Notes under the pieces: generated by a model | What the model was told of the DNA's origin: nothing | Database searches by the model: none | What the model saw: the letters and a program-made list of their open reading frames with translations, nothing else | Assembly: GCA_016713445.1 (NCBI GenBank) | Contig: JADJPB010000006.1 | Coordinates: 62,001 to 126,000 of the forward strand | DNA length: 64,000 nt | Direction of reading: 5' to 3' | Source of the DNA: Bacteroidota bacterium | GTDB taxonomy: Bacteria; Bacteroidota; Bacteroidia; AKYH767-A; OLB10 | In this document: positions 39,652 through 48,511 of the stretch, piece by piece | Position numbering within the stretch: position 1 is the stretch's first letter | Layout of the letters: each line of letters begins with the position of its first letter | Program-made: the position numbers and the translations under genes

Positions 39652-40329
39652 ATGTCACATTTAGATATTGAAATAAAAAACCTGCAATCAGAAATGATTG
39701 AAATGTTTTCTCTAGTTAAGTCTCAACTTGAAAAATCAAAACAAGCATTAATTTCGCTCGACAAAGATCTTGCACGAGAAGTGCTTGTCTTGGAGAAAAG
39801 AGTAAATAGTTTTGAGTTGAAGATTGACCGTGAATGTGAAAACATTATTGCATTGCTAAGTCCATTAGCCATCGACTTGCGTTTTGTTTTAGCGTGTTTA
39901 AAGATTAACTCTAACCTCGAAAGAATCGGTGATATTGCAGAAGGAATATGTCAATTTGTATTAAATATTAAACTAGCACCCAAACAAGAACTATTAGACA
40001 ATACGCGTATCATGGAGATGTTTAACACGAGCATTTCTATTTTGGACGATGTTAAAATAGCTTTTGAAACAGAAGATACTAAACTTGCGCGTAGTGTGTT
40101 CAAGAAAGATGATTTGTTAGATGAAATTAATATAGCCTCCACAGAATCAGTAGCTGAATTCATTCGAGGAAATCCAGATCGCATCAACCAAAGTCTCTAT
40201 TTATTAAGTGCAATTCGTAAATTAGAACGAGTGGGTGATCAATGTAAAAACATTTCCGAAGAAATCATCTTTTACATCGAAGCCAAAGTGCTAAAGCATA
40301 AATCTCCTGAGCAAAAACAAGAAGAGTAA
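39652..40329 (+). CDS. phoU: Phosphate signalling regulator PhoU
   Basis: 225 residues, two repeated three-helix bundles. The PhoU metal-binding motif occurs in each half: LRFVLACLKINSNLERIGDIAEGI and LYLLSAIRKLERVGDQCKNISEEI (E-R-x-G-D). PhoU links the Pst transporter to the PhoR-type kinase and represses signalling when phosphate is plentiful. Starts 32 bp after pstB, last gene of the phosphate operon; convergent with suhB, with only 6 bp between them. Confidence 0.93.
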   Translation: MSHLDIEIKNLQSEMIEMFSLVKSQLEKSKQALISLDKDLAREVLVLEKRVNSFELKIDRECENIIALLSPLAIDLRFVLACLKINSNLERIGDIAEGICQFVLNIKLAPKQELLDNTRIMEMFNTSISILDDVKIAFETEDTKLARSVFKKDDLLDEINIASTESVAEFIRGNPDRINQSLYLLSAIRKLERVGDQCKNISEEIIFYIEAKVLKHKSPEQKQEE

Positions 40330-40335
40330 TTTATA

Positions 40336-41136
40336 TTATTTAAATGATTGCGCAACCACTTGTTGAAACTCATTATGTACAGTAGTATTGCTCGCGATGA
40401 TTTCTTTTCCAAAAAAGAAAGTTCTTCTCGTTTTTAAAATCACTAACAGTCCCCCTGCTTCCTCCACGATGAACGCACCGGCTGCAACATCCCAAGGATT
40501 TAACCCATACTCATAAAACACTTCAAATCGCCCACAAGCAACGTAAGCTAAGTCGACAGCGGCAGAACCCAACCGTCGTAATCCTTGTGAATTTTTCATG
40601 CAAAAATCGAACACCTCCATGTATTCCTTCATTTGTTTAAAGTCATGATATGGAAATCCTGTAGCCACTAAGGACTTGCTTAAACTAGGAGTAGCAGACA
40701 CTTGAATCTTGGTTCTCATTTAAAAAGCACCACCCCCTTTCTTGCATAAAAGCATTCATTCAAATTCACTTCATGTACAATGCCTAGAATTAACTCTTCT
40801 TTGTAAGTCAATCCAACACTTACACAATAGCAAGGAATTCCATGGACAAAATTGGTAGTACCATCTAAAGGATCGATGATCCAAACATAATCACGATCTT
40901 TTAATCGTAAGCGTATTTTCTTCGGTTATAAAACCAGCACCTGGAATTAATTTCTGCAACCCATTGACAAGAATTTCTTCACTGGTCTTATCAACATAGG
41001 AGACCAAATCATTAAATCCTTTGTACTCTACCACTTCACTACTAAAAACCCTTTGTTCACTTTTCAAAAACTGAACAGCAATATCGACCACTACACGGGC
41101 ATCATCCAAAAGTTTATCCAATTGCTCTGCGTTCAT
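40336..41136 (-). CDS. suhB: Inositol monophosphatase family protein (SuhB-like), frameshifted
   Basis: About 267 residues when repaired. The N-terminus (MNAEQLDKLLDDARVVVDIA, NDLVSYVDKTSEE) and first metal motif GAGFITEEN are in one frame; after a break near 40905 the second motif VWIIDPLDGTTNFVHGIP follows, then GIVHEVNLNECFYARKGGGAFLNE; after further breaks near 40720 the last part has ATGFPYHDF, GLRRLGSAAVDLAYVACGRFEVFYE and the third metal motif NPWDVAAGAFIVEEAGG. Mg2+-dependent phosphatase of myo-inositol phosphates or related small phosphates; SuhB also has a role in rRNA maturation in enterobacteria, not testable here. Start overlaps the lgt 3' end by 23 bp. Confidence 0.87.
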
Positions 41137-42284
41137 TTTTTATAAGGTGACTTTTAAAGTAAATGAGTCCAGCAACACCAAGAGTTATCAATACTAGTGC
41201 TATCACTTCAGCTTGTGTCAGTATATAGCCAGCAATCTCAAATTTATTATTCACTCTTATTTGCTCAATCGTGAAGCGTTCCATTCCATTCAGCAATAAA
41301 TAAGTGGAGAATAATAGTCCGGGATTCTTAAACACTTTTCGAAACCTCCACAAAACAAAGAACAACAATATGCAGGCTATGGCTTCGTAAACAGGGGTAG
41401 GGAAAACAGGATCGGGCAACACCATACAATGCCGACCCTCACATCCTGGAATCGGAATTCCATCTCCTATAACGTTGTGGGGATAATTATACGACCACAT
41501 CCAATCAGGCATCCATGATAAACATCTCAGGCTTACTTGCAAGATTTACAATTCCCCAATCTCCATCACCGGAAATTTGACAACCAATCCGTCCGATTCC
41601 ATAAGCAAGCATTAATCCCGGTGCACAAATATCAGCAATTACCATAGGATGAATTCCGTGCTTATAACTGTAACGCATCACCGCAATGGTGGCTACGATA
41701 AGTCCGCCATACATAGTTAATCCACTGAATGAAAACAACGCACCAATCGGATCCACTTCAAACTCGTGAAGATTCTCCAGGTTATGGAAAATCTTAGCTC
41801 CTAAAATTCCACTAATCGCAGCAATGATGGTTATATTAGATACCAACTCATACGGATGCACAACTACTGTTTCTGTTATTGGTACAGGTAAACGCTGCTT
41901 TTCAAATTCCCGATATTGCATGTAGGCCATCACTCCGCCTACCAAGAGTCCGCCCAAAAAATTACCTTCCGTTGAGAGCAACACACCTTGAGTATCTTGA
42001 ACAAATAAATCGTAATTCAAAAAGGCAAAACTCAATTTATAACCCAACACAAATCCAATAAAAAAAGAAGATATTAATTCACCAGAAGACGCGGGTTTAC
42101 CCTTTACTATTTGTTTAGTAAATGAAAAAATCAATCCTTCTTTTTCCTTTCTTTTCAACTCCAATTGAAGTGTATACGCCGCTACGAGAAAGGCGATGGC
42201 CATCATAAACCCAAAACTTTGAATGGGAAGAGGAATATTTATTCCAAATAGATCCAGAATTAGGTCGGAGATGGTAGGATACAT
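41114..42284 (-). CDS. lgt: Prolipoprotein diacylglyceryl transferase, frameshifted
   Basis: About 390 residues when repaired. Inner membrane enzyme that transfers diacylglycerol to the lipobox Cys of prolipoproteins, needed by the many lipoproteins in this window. Helices and motifs: IPLPIQSFGFMMAIAFLVAAY, GNFLGGLLVGGVMAY (an extra part not in the short E. coli form), FSGLTMYGGLIVATIAV, and the Lgt signature GLMLAYGIGRIGCQISGDGDWG with its Arg and Gly residues. The frame breaks near 41520; the end resumes as WMWSYNYPHNVIG, PTPVYEAIACILLFFVLW and FTIEQIRVN. Longer than proteobacterial Lgt, as is common in Bacteroidota. Confidence 0.88.
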
Positions 42285-42308
42285 AGTTAATTAAATATCT
42301 GTTGGAGT

Positions 42309-43622
42309 TTATGCTAAAACCGGTAATGCGTTCGCCAATCCGGTAGAAGAAAATTCTCCTAACTCACAATCTACGACTTTGTTGATACAATTTTCATCGT
42401 AAGGATGTTCTACACGAATATAATTTGAAGTATATCCATGCATTACACCATTATTATTTTCGTGCTCAAACAATACGGGAAAACGATTTCCAATTTGTTG
42501 CACAGTGAAGTCGTGTAATTTTTTTGCAGACAGACTTCTCAATTTTTTATTTCTTTCTTTGCGAACATTCATCGGTACCACTTGCTGCATTTCTTTCGCA
42601 ACGGTATTATTTCTTTCGGAATACGTGAATACATGAAAATAACTTACAGGAAGGTTCATCAGGAAATTAAATGTATCCATAAAATGCTCGTCGGTTTCTC
42701 CCGGAAAACCTACAATCACATCCACTCCAATAGAAGCATGCGGTATCAACTTTTTAATAAGATGTACTTTATCTGCATATAAACTTCTCTTATAACGTCG
42801 TCGCATCCATCCTAATACTTCATCTGATCCACTTTGTAGTGGAATATGGAAATGAGGCATCCACTTTTCAGAGGCGGATACTAATTCAATTACTTCTGTA
42901 GAAAGCAAATTCGGCTCAATGGAAGAAATTCGTATTCTATTTAATCCTACAACTTGATCAAGCGCAAGTGCTAAATCGAAAAAATGGTATTCATGTTTCT
43001 CATTCCCATCAATAATTCCAAAATCACCCAGATTCACGCCTGTTAAAACAATTTCTTGAATTCCGGCAGCTACCAAGTCCTTTGCTTGTTTCACTACATT
43101 TTCGATAGTGTTACTTCGCGATTTACCACGAGCCAACGGAATTGTACAAAACGAACACGTATAATCACAACCATCCTGAACTTTCAAAAATGCCCTTGTT
43201 CTTTCTTCACTGTCAGACCAAGAACTAATAAATGAATTTGCCTCCGATACTTCACAAGCCATCACCTGCCCTATGGATTGTTTCTCCAACCCGAAAAGGT
43301 AATTCAAAACATTAAATTTTTCAGTAGCGCCTAATACCAAATCAACACCCGGAATTGCAGCTATTTCCTGAGGTTTAAGTTGAGCGTAACACCCAACAAT
43401 AATCACTTTAGCATTCGGGTTGACTGCCATCGCACGATTAACTATAGATCTGCATTCACGATCCGCATTTTCGGTGACAGAACAAGTATTGATGATATAA
43501 ACGTCAGCTGGCTGCGGAAACTCCACATGGTTCCACCCTGCAGCACGAAACTGACGGGAAATGGTAGAAGTCTCGGAAAAATTCAACTTACATCCCAAGG
43601 TATGGAAGGCCACTTTTTTCAT
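42309..43622 (-). CDS. mtaB: tRNA t6A37 methylthiotransferase MtaB
   Basis: 437 residues from ATG 43622, which gives the family start MKKVAFHTLGCKLNFSET; longer in-frame starts up to 43709 are not supported. UPF0004 domain Cys residues lie in HTLGCKLN, NTCSVTENAD and VGCYAQLKP; the radical SAM site is CDYTCSFCTIP (CxxxCxxC); a TRAM domain closes the protein (PVLFEHENNNGVMHGYTSNYIRV). Adds a methylthio group to ms2t6A at tRNA position 37. Starts divergently from the oligopeptide-binding gene; TACCTTTG on the minus strand at 43630-43637 ends 7 bp before the ATG. Intact frame. Confidence 0.92.
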   Translation of the reverse strand: MKKVAFHTLGCKLNFSETSTISRQFRAAGWNHVEFPQPADVYIINTCSVTENADRECRSIVNRAMAVNPNAKVIIVGCYAQLKPQEIAAIPGVDLVLGATEKFNVLNYLFGLEKQSIGQVMACEVSEANSFISSWSDSEERTRAFLKVQDGCDYTCSFCTIPLARGKSRSNTIENVVKQAKDLVAAGIQEIVLTGVNLGDFGIIDGNEKHEYHFFDLALALDQVVGLNRIRISSIEPNLLSTEVIELVSASEKWMPHFHIPLQSGSDEVLGWMRRRYKRSLYADKVHLIKKLIPHASIGVDVIVGFPGETDEHFMDTFNFLMNLPVSYFHVFTYSERNNTVAKEMQQVVPMNVRKERNKKLRSLSAKKLHDFTVQQIGNRFPVLFEHENNNGVMHGYTSNYIRVEHPYDENCINKVVDCELGEFSSTGLANALPVLA

Positions 43623-43629
43623 TCGGGTG

Positions 43630-43637
43630 CAAAGGTA
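43630..43637 (-). promoter_or_regulatory. -7 box of mtaB, near-leaderless
   Basis: TACCTTTG on the minus strand, 7 bp before the mtaB ATG. A transcript starting 4-6 nt downstream would have a leader of only a few bases. Confidence 0.4.
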
Positions 43638-43717
43638 ATGATTATGGTATTTAATGACTACAGCAGGCAAGTAAGATACATTCATCATATTTAGAGCTTT
43701 TGCTATCACATTCCTAT

Positions 43718-43725
43718 TATTTTTG
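43718..43725 (+). promoter_or_regulatory. -7 box of the oligopeptide-binding gene, near-leaderless
   Basis: TATTTTTG, 7 bp before ATG 43733. Mirrors the arrangement of mtaB on the other strand of the same 110 bp spacer. Confidence 0.4.
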
Positions 43726-43732
43726 CTCCATT

Positions 43733-45392
43733 ATGCACCTTCGACTACGCTATGTTCTTTATTCCCTTCTTCTCCTAACAGGATGCGCTGAATCTAAAAA
43801 AGAGAAAGATAACCGTCAAGTTTTCAGGTACAACGAATCTTCTGGAATCACTTCTCTTGATCCTGCCTACACCAGTAACCAAGCAAATATTTGGGCTTGC
43901 AACCATCTTTTCAATGGATTGCTTCAATTAAATGAAAAACTCATCCCTGAGCCTTGTATTGCAACAAAATGGGAAATAAGTGATGATGGGAAGTTGTATA
44001 CTTTTTATTTAAGAAATGATGTTCCTTTCCATAAGGATCCTTCCCTTCCAATAGTCAGAATGGTTACAGCACATGATTTTGTTTTCAGTTTTAATCGAAT
44101 TTGTTCTGAAAAATTAGCTTCCCCTGGAAGTTGGGTCTTTCAATCGGTTCTTAAAGATGAACGCGGAAAAACCATCGGATTTAGAGCTGAAAGCGATTCA
44201 GTCTTTACCATCCAATTAAATCAAACATTCCCTCCTCTTCTTGGTCTGCTCGCTTCTTCTTACTGTGCTGTTGTACCAAAAGAATCCGTTGAGTATTATG
44301 GGAAAGATTTCCGTAAACATCCCGTGGGAACAGGAGCTTTTATTTTTCATGAATGGATAGATCGTACAGCGTTAATCCTCCATAAAAACCCTAATTACTT
44401 TGAAAAAAGTAGAGCTGGAAATGCCTTACCATACTTAGATGCCATCGTAGTTAGTTTCATTAGCGATAAACAAACGGCATTCTTAGAATTTGTAAAAAGG
44501 GAAACTTGATTTTATTTCCGGACTTGATGCTAGCTATAAAGATGATTTACTTTCCAATGAAGGTCTACTTCGACCGAAATATAAAGGGCGTTTCAAGATG
44601 GAAACATCGCCTTATCTTAATACAGAGTATTTAGGAATCTTGATGGACGACAAACAACCTTTAATGACTTCAAATCCTTTGAATGATATCCGAATTCGCA
44701 AAGCCATCAACTATGGATTTGACCGAAGTAAAATGATCAAGTATTTAAGAAACGGGATGGCGACGCCTGGAACAGGAGGCATAGTTCCAATTGGTGTACC
44801 GGGCTTTGATAGTATTTGTGTAACAGGATATGATTACAACCCTCAGCTTGCAGCTCAACTTTTAGCTGAGGCCGGATATCCCGGAGGTAAAGGCCTACCC
44901 GAAATTGCGATGAGCACCACACATGCTTATCAGGATCTTTGTGAATATATGCAAGGACAATTAGCTGATATCGGGATAAAAATTAAATTGGATATTAATC
45001 AAGCGGCTCAACATCGGCAAATGGTAGCCAAGCAACAACTTGCTTTTTTTAGAGGATCATGGATTGCTGATTATGCAGATGCAGAAAATTATTTGTCTTT
45101 ATTCAGATCCAGCAACAAAGCACCGATAGGACCTAACTATACACACTTTGTTTCGAATAAATTTGATGCTTTATATAATGAGTCAATGCAAACGGTCAAC
45201 GATTCGATTCGATTTTCACTCTTCAAAAAAATGGACCAGGAAATGATGGAGCTATCGCCGGTAATCATACTTTACTACGATAAAGTAATTCGTCTTTCTA
45301 GAAATGAAATTCAAGGATTAAGCATTAATCCTATGAATTTACTGCAACTAAAATTTGTGAGAAAGGAAATTAATCTTTCCAGTCAGCAATAA
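43733..45392 (+). CDS. Family 5 extracellular solute-binding lipoprotein (oligopeptide type), frameshifted
   Basis: About 552 residues when repaired. ATG 43733 gives a lipoprotein signal MHLRLRYVLYSLLLLTGC. Family 5 hallmarks: RYNESSGITSLDPAYTSNQANIW, LLQLNEKLIPEPCIATKWEIS, GKLYTFYLRNDVPFHKD, VTAHDFVFSFNRI, HPVGTGAFIFHEW, NDIRIRKAINYGFDRSKMIKYL. A break near 44495 is followed by GKLDFISGLDASYKDDLL. Binds peptides or similar ligands for an ABC importer, but no permease or ATPase genes are beside it. Its end overlaps the convergent TolB-like gene by 23 bp. Confidence 0.85.
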
Positions 45393-46476
45393 ACAAATTC
45401 GTATCTCTTGTTCCATTGTTATTTCTGTTGGATGAAAAAATAAGTTTTTTTCCATCGGGAGAAAACATTGGAAAGGCATCAAACATTCCATCGAACGTTA
45501 TCTGTTGAAGATTCTTCCCATCAACATCCACCATCCATAAATTAAAGGGTAATCCTCTTTTAGAAGGATGATTCGACGAAAAAATAATTTTATTTCCTGA
45601 AGGATGAAAAAATGGAGCCCAGCTTGCATTCGGTAAATCGGTGATCTTTTTTAATTCAGAACCATCTACATTGCAAACGTATAATTCCATGTGAGTAGGT
45701 TGCACCAAATTTTCAGCCAACAAATCCGTATACAACTTCACTTCTTCTTCTGTTTTTGGCCGAGATGCACGAAAAATTAATTTCTTGCTATCTGGAGAAA
45801 AAAATGCGCCACCATCGTAACCCAACTCCTTGGTAATTTGTTTTAAATTACCTCCATCAATGTCCATCGTGTACAACTCCAAATCACCACTTCGCATACT
45901 GGTAAAAACAATAGAAGTTCCATCAGGAGATACGGTAGCTTCAGCATCATAGCCTGGACCATCAACAATTTTATTGACAATATTTCCATCAAGATCACTC
46001 ACATAAATATCAAAATCAGGATAGATCGCCCATACATACTTTCCATCTTCTCTTTTCTCAGGAGTTGGAGGGCAGTCTTCATTTCCTTCATGCGTGGAAG
46101 CATAAAGAATATGCTTATTATCTGGCATAAAATAAGAGCAAGTTGTTCTTCCCTTGCCAGTCGATATTAATTGGGGAGCACCATCCTGCATATTTCCCTT
46201 TGACAAATCGAAAAAATAAATTTGGTCACACTTGGTTTCCCAGGCACTATTATTCGCTTGAAATGTGATCGCTTTCCCATCGAAGCTGAAATAAGCCTCG
46301 GCATTATCGCCACCAAAAGTTAATTGTCGAACATTAGAAAGATGTTTTTCTTCTCCTTTATACAAAAGTGTCGATTCATCAAATTCAGGGCCTTTCGTGG
46401 GAGCTTGAGCATTAACATTCAAGCTGAAAAACAAGATATTAGCTGCTACTAGTAGTACTTTATTGATACTTTTCAT
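45370..46476 (-). CDS. TolB-like periplasmic beta-propeller protein (PD40 repeats)
   Basis: 368 residues with a signal peptide (MKSINKVLLVAANILFFSLNVNAQ). About five PD40/WD40-like repeats of the SPDGxxIxFxSxR type: YFSFDGKAITFQAN, YFMPDNKHILYAST, TVSPDGTSIVFTSMRSG, FFSPDSKKLIFRAS, FHPSGNKIIFSSN, MFSPDGKKLIFSSNRN. This is the propeller of TolB and related peptidase-associated domains; the N-terminal TolB domain and a peptidase domain are both missing, so it is a stand-alone propeller. Role unknown. Intact frame. Confidence 0.75.
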   Translation of the reverse strand: MKSINKVLLVAANILFFSLNVNAQAPTKGPEFDESTLLYKGEEKHLSNVRQLTFGGDNAEAYFSFDGKAITFQANNSAWETKCDQIYFFDLSKGNMQDGAPQLISTGKGRTTCSYFMPDNKHILYASTHEGNEDCPPTPEKREDGKYVWAIYPDFDIYVSDLDGNIVNKIVDGPGYDAEATVSPDGTSIVFTSMRSGDLELYTMDIDGGNLKQITKELGYDGGAFFSPDSKKLIFRASRPKTEEEVKLYTDLLAENLVQPTHMELYVCNVDGSELKKITDLPNASWAPFFHPSGNKIIFSSNHPSKRGLPFNLWMVDVDGKNLQQITFDGMFDAFPMFSPDGKKLIFSSNRNNNGTRDTNLFIADWKD

Positions 46477-46563
46477 GAAATGCGAAAATAATTATTTCAA
46501 AGATGCCATTTCGTCAGAACAGTGTAAAATACCCGAAAAAGTAACATTTCTCAGGCATGATTC

Positions 46564-46594
46564 TTGCAAAACACGTTCAACTTCCTTATATTTG
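46564..46594 (+). promoter_or_regulatory. Bacteroidota-type promoter upstream of the sigma factor gene
   Basis: TTG at 46564-46566 and TATATTTG at 46587-46594 with a 20 bp spacer fit the -33 and -7 elements. It would give a leader of about 150 nt before the sigma gene at 46753. Confidence 0.4.
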
Positions 46595-46752
46595 AGTATT
46601 ATTAACCAACAATACAATATTCTGATTAAATTTTCGTTTGAATCGATAACCCTTCATCTACTTAAAAAAATAAAAAGCCTATAGGTCAAAATCTTTACAC
46701 GTAATCAATTGTAATTCTAACAATTTAACCACCTTGAAAAAGGGGAGGAACT

Positions 46753-47337
46753 ATGTGTAAAGACCCAAGAAACGACCAAGAGCTCGTGTCAGAATTCCTA
46801 AGAGGAAATGAAGACACCTTACAAGTACTCATCATCCGACATGAACGCAAGATCTTTACCAGCATTTACTTATTGGTAAAAGACAGGGATTTAGCGAATG
46901 ATATTTTTCAAGAAACCTTTATAAAGGTAATCAAGACTTTACGATCTGGCAACTACAATGAAGAAGGAAAATTCCTTTCTTGGGTACTTCGTATTGGCCA
47001 TAATTTAGTGATTGACCATTTCAGAAGCTTGAAACGTATGCCGATGGTATACGACTCCGATGAATACTCAGTATTCGACACCATTCCATTGGAAGACATC
47101 AACATTGAAGATAAAATGATTGTTGAACAGATACAAACGACAGTTCGTGCATTAATTGAGCAACTTCCATATGATCAAAGAGAAGTTGTTATTATGCGTC
47201 ATTTTGCAAACATGAGTTTCAAGGAGATAGCAGATGCTACTGGAGTGAGTATCAACACCTCACTTGGAAGAATGCGTTATGCATTAATTAACTTGAGAAA
47301 ATTGATCACTGAAAAACAACTAGTTTTAAGTATGTAA
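46753..47337 (+). CDS. ECF-type RNA polymerase sigma factor
   Basis: 194 residues. Region 2: LRGNEDTLQVLIIRHERKIFTSIYLLVKDRDLANDIFQETFIKV (core binding and -10 recognition), then GKFLSWVLRIGHNLVIDHFRS. Region 4: ALIEQLPYDQREVVIMRHFANMSFKEIADATGVSINTSLGRMRYAL with its helix-turn-helix. Directs RNA polymerase to a specific promoter set. The start is backed by a GGAGG at 46744-46748, 4 bp before the ATG, a clear Shine-Dalgarno sequence of a kind rare in this window. The next gene, 53 bp downstream, takes the place where an anti-sigma factor gene often lies. Confidence 0.88.
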   Translation: MCKDPRNDQELVSEFLRGNEDTLQVLIIRHERKIFTSIYLLVKDRDLANDIFQETFIKVIKTLRSGNYNEEGKFLSWVLRIGHNLVIDHFRSLKRMPMVYDSDEYSVFDTIPLEDINIEDKMIVEQIQTTVRALIEQLPYDQREVVIMRHFANMSFKEIADATGVSINTSLGRMRYALINLRKLITEKQLVLSM

Positions 47338-47390
47338 ACAATACAAAGAATAATTTAACGTTAAAGGCTTGTTAAATCTTAACAAAGCCT

Positions 47391-47636
47391 ATGAACGAAA
47401 CAATTACTCTAAATCACTTAGTTCTTTACCTGTACAATGAAACTGAAATAACCGAATCAGTAATGGTTCAAAAAGCCATTGATCAGAATGAAGAAATTGC
47501 CGATGAATTTTACTCGATGGCAGCAGCAAAAGATCTTATCGATCACAGTTTAATGCATGCTTCAACATCAAGTATTAATTCAATTCTCAGCTACGCAATG
47601 CTGACGGCTCCACTTCATAAAAAGGCAATCGCCTAA
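47391..47636 (+). CDS. Small protein downstream of the ECF sigma factor
   Basis: 81 residues: acidic, helical, no membrane segment and no zinc-binding HxxxCxxC. Starts MNETITLNHLVLYLYNETEI, followed by IDQNEEIADEFYSMAAAKDL. It resembles a zf-HC2-like small partner by position and size only. Possibly a modulator of the sigma factor, but that is a guess from the neighbourhood. Confidence 0.5.
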   Translation: MNETITLNHLVLYLYNETEITESVMVQKAIDQNEEIADEFYSMAAAKDLIDHSLMHASTSSINSILSYAMLTAPLHKKAIA

Positions 47637-47654
47637 AAGAGTATCGAACAATCT

Positions 47655-47686
47655 AAGCCGCTTGTAATATATTTACAGGCGGCTTT
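47655..47686 (+). terminator. Hairpin terminator between the small gene and nth
   Basis: AAGCCGC (47655-47661) pairs with GCGGCTT (47679-47685), with a further TTGTAA/TTTACA inner stem containing a bulge. Only three T follow. It ends 8 bp before nth, so some readthrough or a leader role for nth is possible. Confidence 0.6.
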
Positions 47687-47693
47687 ATCTATT

Positions 47694-48337
47694 ATGACCA
47701 AGAAAGAACGGTATCAATTTATCATCAATTATTTTCAAAAACATCGTCCCAATGCGGAGACCGAGTTGGTTTATAAAAATGCTTATGAATTATTAGTAGC
47801 GGTTATACTTTCTGCTCAGTGCACCGACAAAAAAGTTAATTTAGTTACCCCTGCCCTTTTCCGTGAATACCCGACTGCTGAACATTTAGCCGCTTCAACG
47901 GGCGATGAAGTATTCACATTTATAAAGAGCATTAGTTATCCCAATAACAAAGCAAAACATCTCGTGGGGATGGCAAAATGTTAATCAGTGATTTTCAAGG
48001 AAAAATTCCATCAACAGTAGAAGAACTTACTCGATTGCCAGGAGTCGGAAGAAAAACTGCCAATGTAATTGCTTCTGTTGTGTATGACTTGCCTACGATG
48101 GCAGTCGATACCCATGTCTTTCGAGTTTCAGCAAGAATTGGATTAACCACAAATGCGAAAACTCCCTTGGCTGCAGAAAAACAGCTAGTTAAATTCATAC
48201 CAGAAGAAGTCATTCCAATGGCTCATCATTGGTTGATTTTACATGGGCGGTATGTTTGCTTGGCCATCAAGCCAAAATGTAATGAATGCGGACTTTCAAC
48301 AGCATGTAAATTTTATAATAGAATGAAAATTAAATAA
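47694..48337 (+). CDS. nth: Endonuclease III, frameshifted
   Basis: About 214 residues when repaired. DNA glycosylase/AP lyase for oxidised pyrimidines in base excision repair. Helix-hairpin-helix LTRLPGVGRKTANVIASV with the catalytic Lys, catalytic Asp in MAVDTHVFRVSARIG, and a C-terminal 4Fe-4S cluster motif C-X6-C-X2-C-X5-C (CLAIKPKCNECGLSTACKF). One break near 47980: a missing A in the run before ATG TTA ATC separates VGMAK from MLISDFQGKIPSTVEEL. Otherwise full length. Confidence 0.92.
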
Positions 48338-48511
48338 TTAAACAATATTTTTTTTTACTAAATCTTAGTTGGAACCGATTTTATCCCTAAATGTAGTGAT
48401 ATTCTTTTACCAAAAAGAAACCCGCATTCGCCAATAATTATTAACAATTCACAATAATTTTTCAACATTTCGAAAGAATAATTTTGTTATTGCGGGTTAA
48501 ATATAATTCCC

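Noticed and set aside
39246..39671. Reading PstB to a stop at 39671
   Set aside because: After a lost T near 39562 the canonical PstB end (DYITGRFG) lies in the other frame with a stop at 39619; the longer tail is off-frame and would overlap phoU.
47361..47377. TTAA pair at 11 bp before the small gene after the sigma factor
   Set aside because: Only two units in an AT-rich spacer with no phosphate context; used as a background control.
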